Positions 59,502 to 64,000 of a stretch of 64,000 nucleotides of DNA are shown in pieces; positions within the stretch are counted from its first letter, which is position 1, and every line of letters starts with the position of its first letter. The notes beneath the pieces were generated by a model that was not told the origin of the DNA, did not search any database, and was given only the letters and a program-made list of their open reading frames with translations. Origin of the DNA: Fasciola hepatica (Eukaryota > Platyhelminthes > Trematoda > Plagiorchiida > Fasciolidae); assembly GCA_948099385.1 (NCBI GenBank), contig CANUEZ040000199.1, positions 3,854,001 through 3,918,000 of the forward strand. The letters run 5' to 3'. Position numbers and translations under genes: made by a program.

Positions 59502-59683
59502 TTCACATACACCTGTGGACACACGGACCTGCGCACCGAACAAGCACGCAACAAATGAGAAGCTCTTTTGTGAGCTGTATCAATAACACGAACTTGACCA
59601 TGGTTAAAGGTAAGTTGAAACAACTTAGTGCTCATGCGAATACATATCGCGTTTTGACACACTAATTGGTTGACTCCGATATT

Positions 59684-59689
59684 AATAAA
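59684..59689 (+). terminator. poly(A) signal AATAAA
   Basis: Forward AATAAA 183 nt after the TGA stop, a plausible 3' end for the forward-strand gene. Confidence 0.45.
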
Positions 59690-59869
59690 GAATGATGCGA
59701 CTGTCTTATTGGTTAATCACAATAAGGAACTCACAAAAACATTCAGAAATTTGTTCATTCTCAAGCAATTATAGCAAGCAACATTTTGATTTTAGGGCGC
59801 ATGATATAAATAGCTGAACAGTGACAATCACAAATGACCTTACACGAGTAAATCTTCATACTAGTGTAA

Positions 59870-60310
59870 CAGCTAATGAAACGTAATCGGAAAATTTAGG
59901 CCGACAGATAGTTTTGACCGGTGGTAGTAGAATAGATTACCGCGCTTCCATACCGTCTCGAGGGTCAGAAGTCCCAATTCCCACCGGAAGTCACCTTGGT
60001 GGTAGAGAGTAATGCACCCTCATTGAGCTCGTTTCAACACATGACCTTTCGGGACCTTACGGCATCCTCCAATTCAAATTTCGGGGTCGCGTTGCCGGCT
60101 ATCGCTGACAGTAGTGGGCCTTCGCGGCAATGATGTACGCCCCTTCTACTGCAATAATACCAACATTATGCAATTCATCACTGATTTCCATTGAGGCTGG
60201 TCATTTCAAATTTGGAATCAGTGTTTATTAGGAGACAAAGACTGCGATCTCTGAACCACACAATATTCAAACCTGTTTTGAAATAAAACACTGAGGACTT
60301 CTTTTCGATA
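59870..60310 (+). repeat. tRNA-headed SINE-like repeat, copy 2
   Basis: The head at 59918-59987 has a perfect 7-bp acceptor-like pairing (CCGGTGG with CCACCGG). The B box is degenerate (GAAGTCCCAATTCCC). Downstream TCACCTTGGTGGTAGAGAGTAATGCACC and later blocks align with the copy at the window start, up to a shared AACCTGTTTTGAAA-like segment. Confidence 0.6.
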
Positions 60311-61469
60311 TATCTCAGTGAATACCAAGGAAGTTGAGTTAGGAGCAAAGATATCTTATGCGATTCTTTTTCTAACCTAGATATCCGAGATTCAGGGAAG
60401 AGAAGAATCTTGAAAATTGAGAGTCCATCAGGTGACAGCCGTAAGCGAAATTCTGACTGTGTCTCGCTCTGAAATTCGATTTTACGTGCTGAGCTTTTAT
60501 TTTGGAACTTGGTTTGTTTTCACAGGTGACAACGAGGTGCGAAGCACGAATAAAACTCTAACAAATACTGGTTTGTTCTAACTGCTTGCAGATAATTTCG
60601 CGTGTAGGTACACCCAAAATTCCTTTATTGAAGAAACTCATTCTGCTTCATCTCGAAGCAAATGAAATACAACATACATTGTGTTCACCAACAAGGATAA
60701 GCGCCATCTAAGTACAATGGATCTCTTGATCATTTTAGGTCAGGAAGTCACGATTCCATGTAAGTGCGAGTACAAAAATACTACCACAGTTCCCTTCTAC
60801 TTTACAGAGGGTATGCCAGATTTTTGAGGTATATTGGTTTCTTAAAGTATATCGATGAAAATGCTTCAACAAACCAAACCGATGCTTGATCTCAGTAGAC
60901 AGTGTATTCCCCAGTCACAAAAAGAACATGAAAACCGTTTTTTCTCCGCCAGTTATAGCAATAAGGGTTCACTGGATGACCTTAATAATTTTTCACCTTT
61001 TGTATTTACGCAGCCAAGTGTATCTATTTTGGAGACTAATTCAATGGTTTCCTGCGATACAATTTGGAGTAGAACTTTTGGAACTATCGCGAAATTCCGA
61101 TATTCTTTTCCTAATTATTCATGTTTTTTTGTGATTATCCAACACCGGATACCTCGCTTCTCACTGTATCCGTCTATTCAACCATAGGGAAAGTAAATGA
61201 CTTTCATTTGTCCAATTTTATGAATCTTATTGGCAACACGGTGAAATAACCGCGGAAAGTGGGAGATTTAGTTACATTTTATTGGTTGAAAGTGAATGCT
61301 GGTGGTCGACCACAGAGCAACCGAAAATTGTCCACCGATGAGCACAAATATTTCCATAAGTTTCAACCTATACTGATAGAAGAGAATTTAAATTTATTAG
61401 CCAATAACTCTCCTTGTAATAACAATGACCAAAGTATCATTTAGAATCGTGAAAAAGCTGCACATATGT
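60311..61469. other. unassigned; two open frames with coding-like composition
   Basis: Forward ORFs at 60855-61187 and 61259-61444 (the latter preceded by a possible acceptor GGGAGATTTAG and ending STDEHKYFHKFQPILIEENL...QSII) could be exons of an unseen gene. No family and no good donor were found. Confidence 0.3.
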
Positions 61470-62340
61470 TTTATCCTTGTTTGAAATGATTATCAATGCC
61501 GATGATTTCGCCTTCTTGGGCAACAGTGCACCGGCAGTTCAACACGTAGCTGACCGCTTAGTAATTAACTTGTCTCAATATGATGTGTGCTTTGCGGCTA
61601 CAAAATGTAAGGTGCTTCTTTAGGACTGACAGGAGCCTGTGCCTACACTCAGCTGCTTGTAGGGATCGGTTAGAGGGGGTCAATAGCTTTAAGTACCTTG
61701 GGAGCTTGATCACAACTGGTGGTGGTGTAAGGATGGAGATCACACCAATAGCTGAAAGAGCCGGAGCAGCTTTCACAAGCTTGCGTCGTCGGTGGTGCTG
61801 CCCTCAGGAGAAGGACGTACACTGTCGCAGTTCGTAGCATTCTTCATTACGGTTGTAAGACCTGGCCCCTCCAAGTTGAAGATGCTCGGCTTCTTTCCGT
61901 ATTCGACAATCGATATCCCGGAAGCATCGCTCGAACATGATTGCAACATCAAGTGAGCAATGGGGAGATTCGTTGTCGTGTGTTTGGTGCCTGTAGTCGT
62001 CATCCGGCCGAAATTTCTCTTTACACTACTTTCGATAGCTCCAGCATGTTTTGCGTATGCTTGTCCATCGTTTACTTTTTTGTGGTCTGTAAGTACGCGC
62101 TAAGAAAGGCTGCGAGAAAGGATGTCGTGGTCAGGTTAGGACTTGGCGCAGACGCATCCAGAAGTTGGCTTCAGCTTTGACTTCACTTGGTTCTTCATTT
62201 CTTCCTAGTTGGGATTTACTAGGTGCAGATTGCCGTTGGTTAAAGACGCTGAGAGATAAGGCTGAGAATCAATTCCTGTGGCGTGAATGTTGTATGGCCT
62301 CTCTGTTGACATCCTGTTCCTCATAAATAAGTAAATAAGA
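61470..62340 (+). mobile_element. RTE-like non-LTR fragment, RT C-terminal half and 3' tail
   Basis: Forward strand: IINADDFAFLGNSA (catalytic ADD present, 61498-61521), CFAATKCKVLL, then DRLEGVNSFKYLGSLITTGG and AFTSLRRRWCCPQEKDV (61580-61837), and after frame changes HQVSNGEIRCRVFGACSRHP. The end has ATAAATAAGTAAATAAG (about 62320-62340), a simple-repeat tail as in other RTE elements. 5' truncated at the catalytic domain, with several stops. Confidence 0.82.
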
Positions 62341-63109
62341 GACAAATATTCACAAAACCTGTGCAGTGTAAACATCAAAATTGGCTTTAACTTGTTGTAA
62401 TCTTCATGCTGACACCTAAATCTCCTCCCCCGACTTCGTATTTATCTCCCTATGGTTTTTGCGTTCACACCATGATTGTTCTTATTTGAGTTTATTTATA
62501 TCTATATATCGTCAGTGCCCATCCACTGAGTCCCGAATAATTATGAAACCCTGATGGATGATTGTGAACTGAATATCTTATTATCGCAACGGCCATCAGG
62601 AGTCTGACCTTAATCGGCTTGCCTTATATCCTAACAACAAGATGAAGCATCCTTCGGTCACTAGCCTAAGCTATTCGTTTTTCTTTTTCTGAATATAATG
62701 TATAACCTTTAGCAAGCATGCCCTTAATTCCGTCTCAGCCTGGTTGAGATATGGTCGCAGTTCCGTTTCATTTCAGGTTCAAACGCAAATTGTGTGAACA
62801 AATTTCTGTTTGTGGTACTCAACACGTCGAAAGGAGGCTGAATCAAATGGGAATCCAATGATCTCATTCTTCTCGTGCATGACGGCAATGACGCAGGGGC
62901 GTTAATGTTCATATCTTGAAGTGCAGCTTCCACTGGATACGCTCGTGATACCTGGATCCACTTCCTTCTTGACTCTGAATTGAATATCACGATTCGGAAG
63001 CTAAAATAAATACTAGAAAGTAGTGCACCAATTCTACGGCCACAGACAATGGGGTTTGCTTTTGTCCAGCACATAAGCGTGCTTGAAATACAGATAAAAT
63101 CCATCTTCG
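62341..63109. other. no recognisable feature
   Basis: A 130-codon reverse ORF at 62724-63116 has no motif and is probably antisense to 5' Gypsy sequence. Confidence 0.35.
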
Positions 63110-64000
63110 CTACCATCAGTCGGCCTCACACACGACATAAAATGAGCTTCAGAGAGAAAATGATGTAAACCATACTTACGTTGAACTGACCGAGATGATA
63201 ATGGAGAACGAAGTCTACTGATCTTCAATATGACTGCGTTCACTCTCAGGAATTTTTCCTATTCTCTTTAGCAAGGATTCCACTTAGTTGTCTATAAAAT
63301 AATTTTTTGTCCTTTTCACAGTGATGCCACTAGAACAATCATATAGGCTGAAAAATAGCTTCTACCTACATAGATGGTTAATTTTTGTGAGTCGGGTCAG
63401 TGTTATGCACTTCACATCCACGAGCACAATAAGCGACCCATGATTTTCATTTTGTAAGCAGTTAATTTCTCTCTCATGAAGACATGATCAACAATCTAAT
63501 GATATTTGGCCTAGGATTAGGCCAATAGTTTCCCTGAACTTTCATGATTGCCATCGTTAATCACCTGATTCCATGTGTCGATTATCTTGCTGGTTTGTCT
63601 CTCGTGGATCCTGTGATACACCGTAATCTGTTGGAGAGTAGTAAGCCTTTATATCTCATAAACCTCCATAAGCCCTCTTAGGATTCGACTCATGACGGTA
63701 TGCCTGCAATTTTCCATTTTATACGGTTCTCTGATGGTCACCCAGCTAAAGACATCCCTCCCATAAGCACCACGCAGTGTCCCATATCACATTGTTCACA
63801 AAGGTTCTCCAACTTCAGCGAGTCCCCGGTGGTTATTACTCGGGTGACTATCTGTAGTCGAAGATGAATTCTAGCACATGTTAGGCATAGGGATACTTCA
63901 ACTGTCAAGGAGTCCTTTACCCCTTAAACTCCAAATGGTTCCAAAGCACAACGACTGGATCCTAAAGAGGACATTTCAGCTGTGAACCAAGGCTCGGCTT
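63110..64000 (+). mobile_element. Ty3/Gypsy relic, 5' pol part, runs off the window end
   Basis: Nucleotide similarity to 1815-2570 is visible throughout (for example CGGCCTCACACACGACATAAAATGAGCTTC against TGGCCTCACTCATGACACAATATGAGCTTG). It covers the protease region and the segment before RT. Many stops. RT proper should lie just beyond 64000. Confidence 0.7.

Noticed and set aside
59392..59520. Reverse-strand exon overlapping the forward terminal exon (acceptor TGTCCACAG, donor ACT|GTAAGG)
   Set aside because: The forward acceptor is much stronger and the forward frame fits the phase of the previous exon and ends with a stop and a poly(A) signal.

Overview
The window reads as a repeat-rich animal genome, most likely a parasitic flatworm (trematode or cestode). 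There is no bacterial gene organisation. Coding potential is either decayed retrotransposon or short exons bounded by GT/AG splice sites and separated by kilobase introns. The mix of CR1-like and RTE-like non-LTR elements, Penelope-like elements (PLEs) with GIY-YIG endonucleases, Ty3/Gypsy and BEL/Pao elements and tRNA-headed SINEs fits flatworms. The species cannot be fixed from sequence alone.

Layout. Positions 1-30 kb are almost entirely transposon graveyard: a SINE-like repeat (60-600), Gypsy (1.8-3.2 kb), two PLE pieces (3.5-5.1 kb), a CR1/Jockey-like relic (6.2-7.5 kb), a reverse-strand SINE (7.5-7.8 kb), an internally deleted CR1 (10.3-11.5 kb), a head-to-head PLE pair (11.8-13.8 kb), an RTE piece (15.4-16.0 kb), a long but broken CR1 (16.7-20.5 kb), Gypsy (21.9-22.7 kb), a CR1-like relic (23.0-24.4 kb) and BEL/Pao (24.6-25.9 kb). 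A 1.95-kb block (26396-28346) is an apparently near-identical second copy of 11266-13192. It sits between two 210-bp direct repeats of local sequence.

From 30 to 53 kb the reverse strand carries what I infer to be one multi-exon gene. It has at least 14 candidate exons, reading phases agree at nearly every junction, and a poly(A) signal follows the stop. It encodes a cadherin-like repeat upstream and discoidin-like and C-type-lectin-like segments near the C-terminus. Its introns host an antisense PLE (38.9-40.8 kb), a nearly complete but decayed RTE (43.4-46.5 kb), microsatellites and a low-copy repeat.

From 55.4 to 59.7 kb the forward strand carries the 3' part of a second gene (five phase-consistent exons, stop, poly(A) signal) of unrecognised function, with a reverse-strand PLE relic in its first visible intron. 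The window closes with a SINE copy (59.9 kb), an RTE piece (61.5-62.3 kb) and the start of another Gypsy copy running off the end. The two genes lie on opposite strands with their inferred 5' portions facing each other. Nothing in the sequence shows that they work together.
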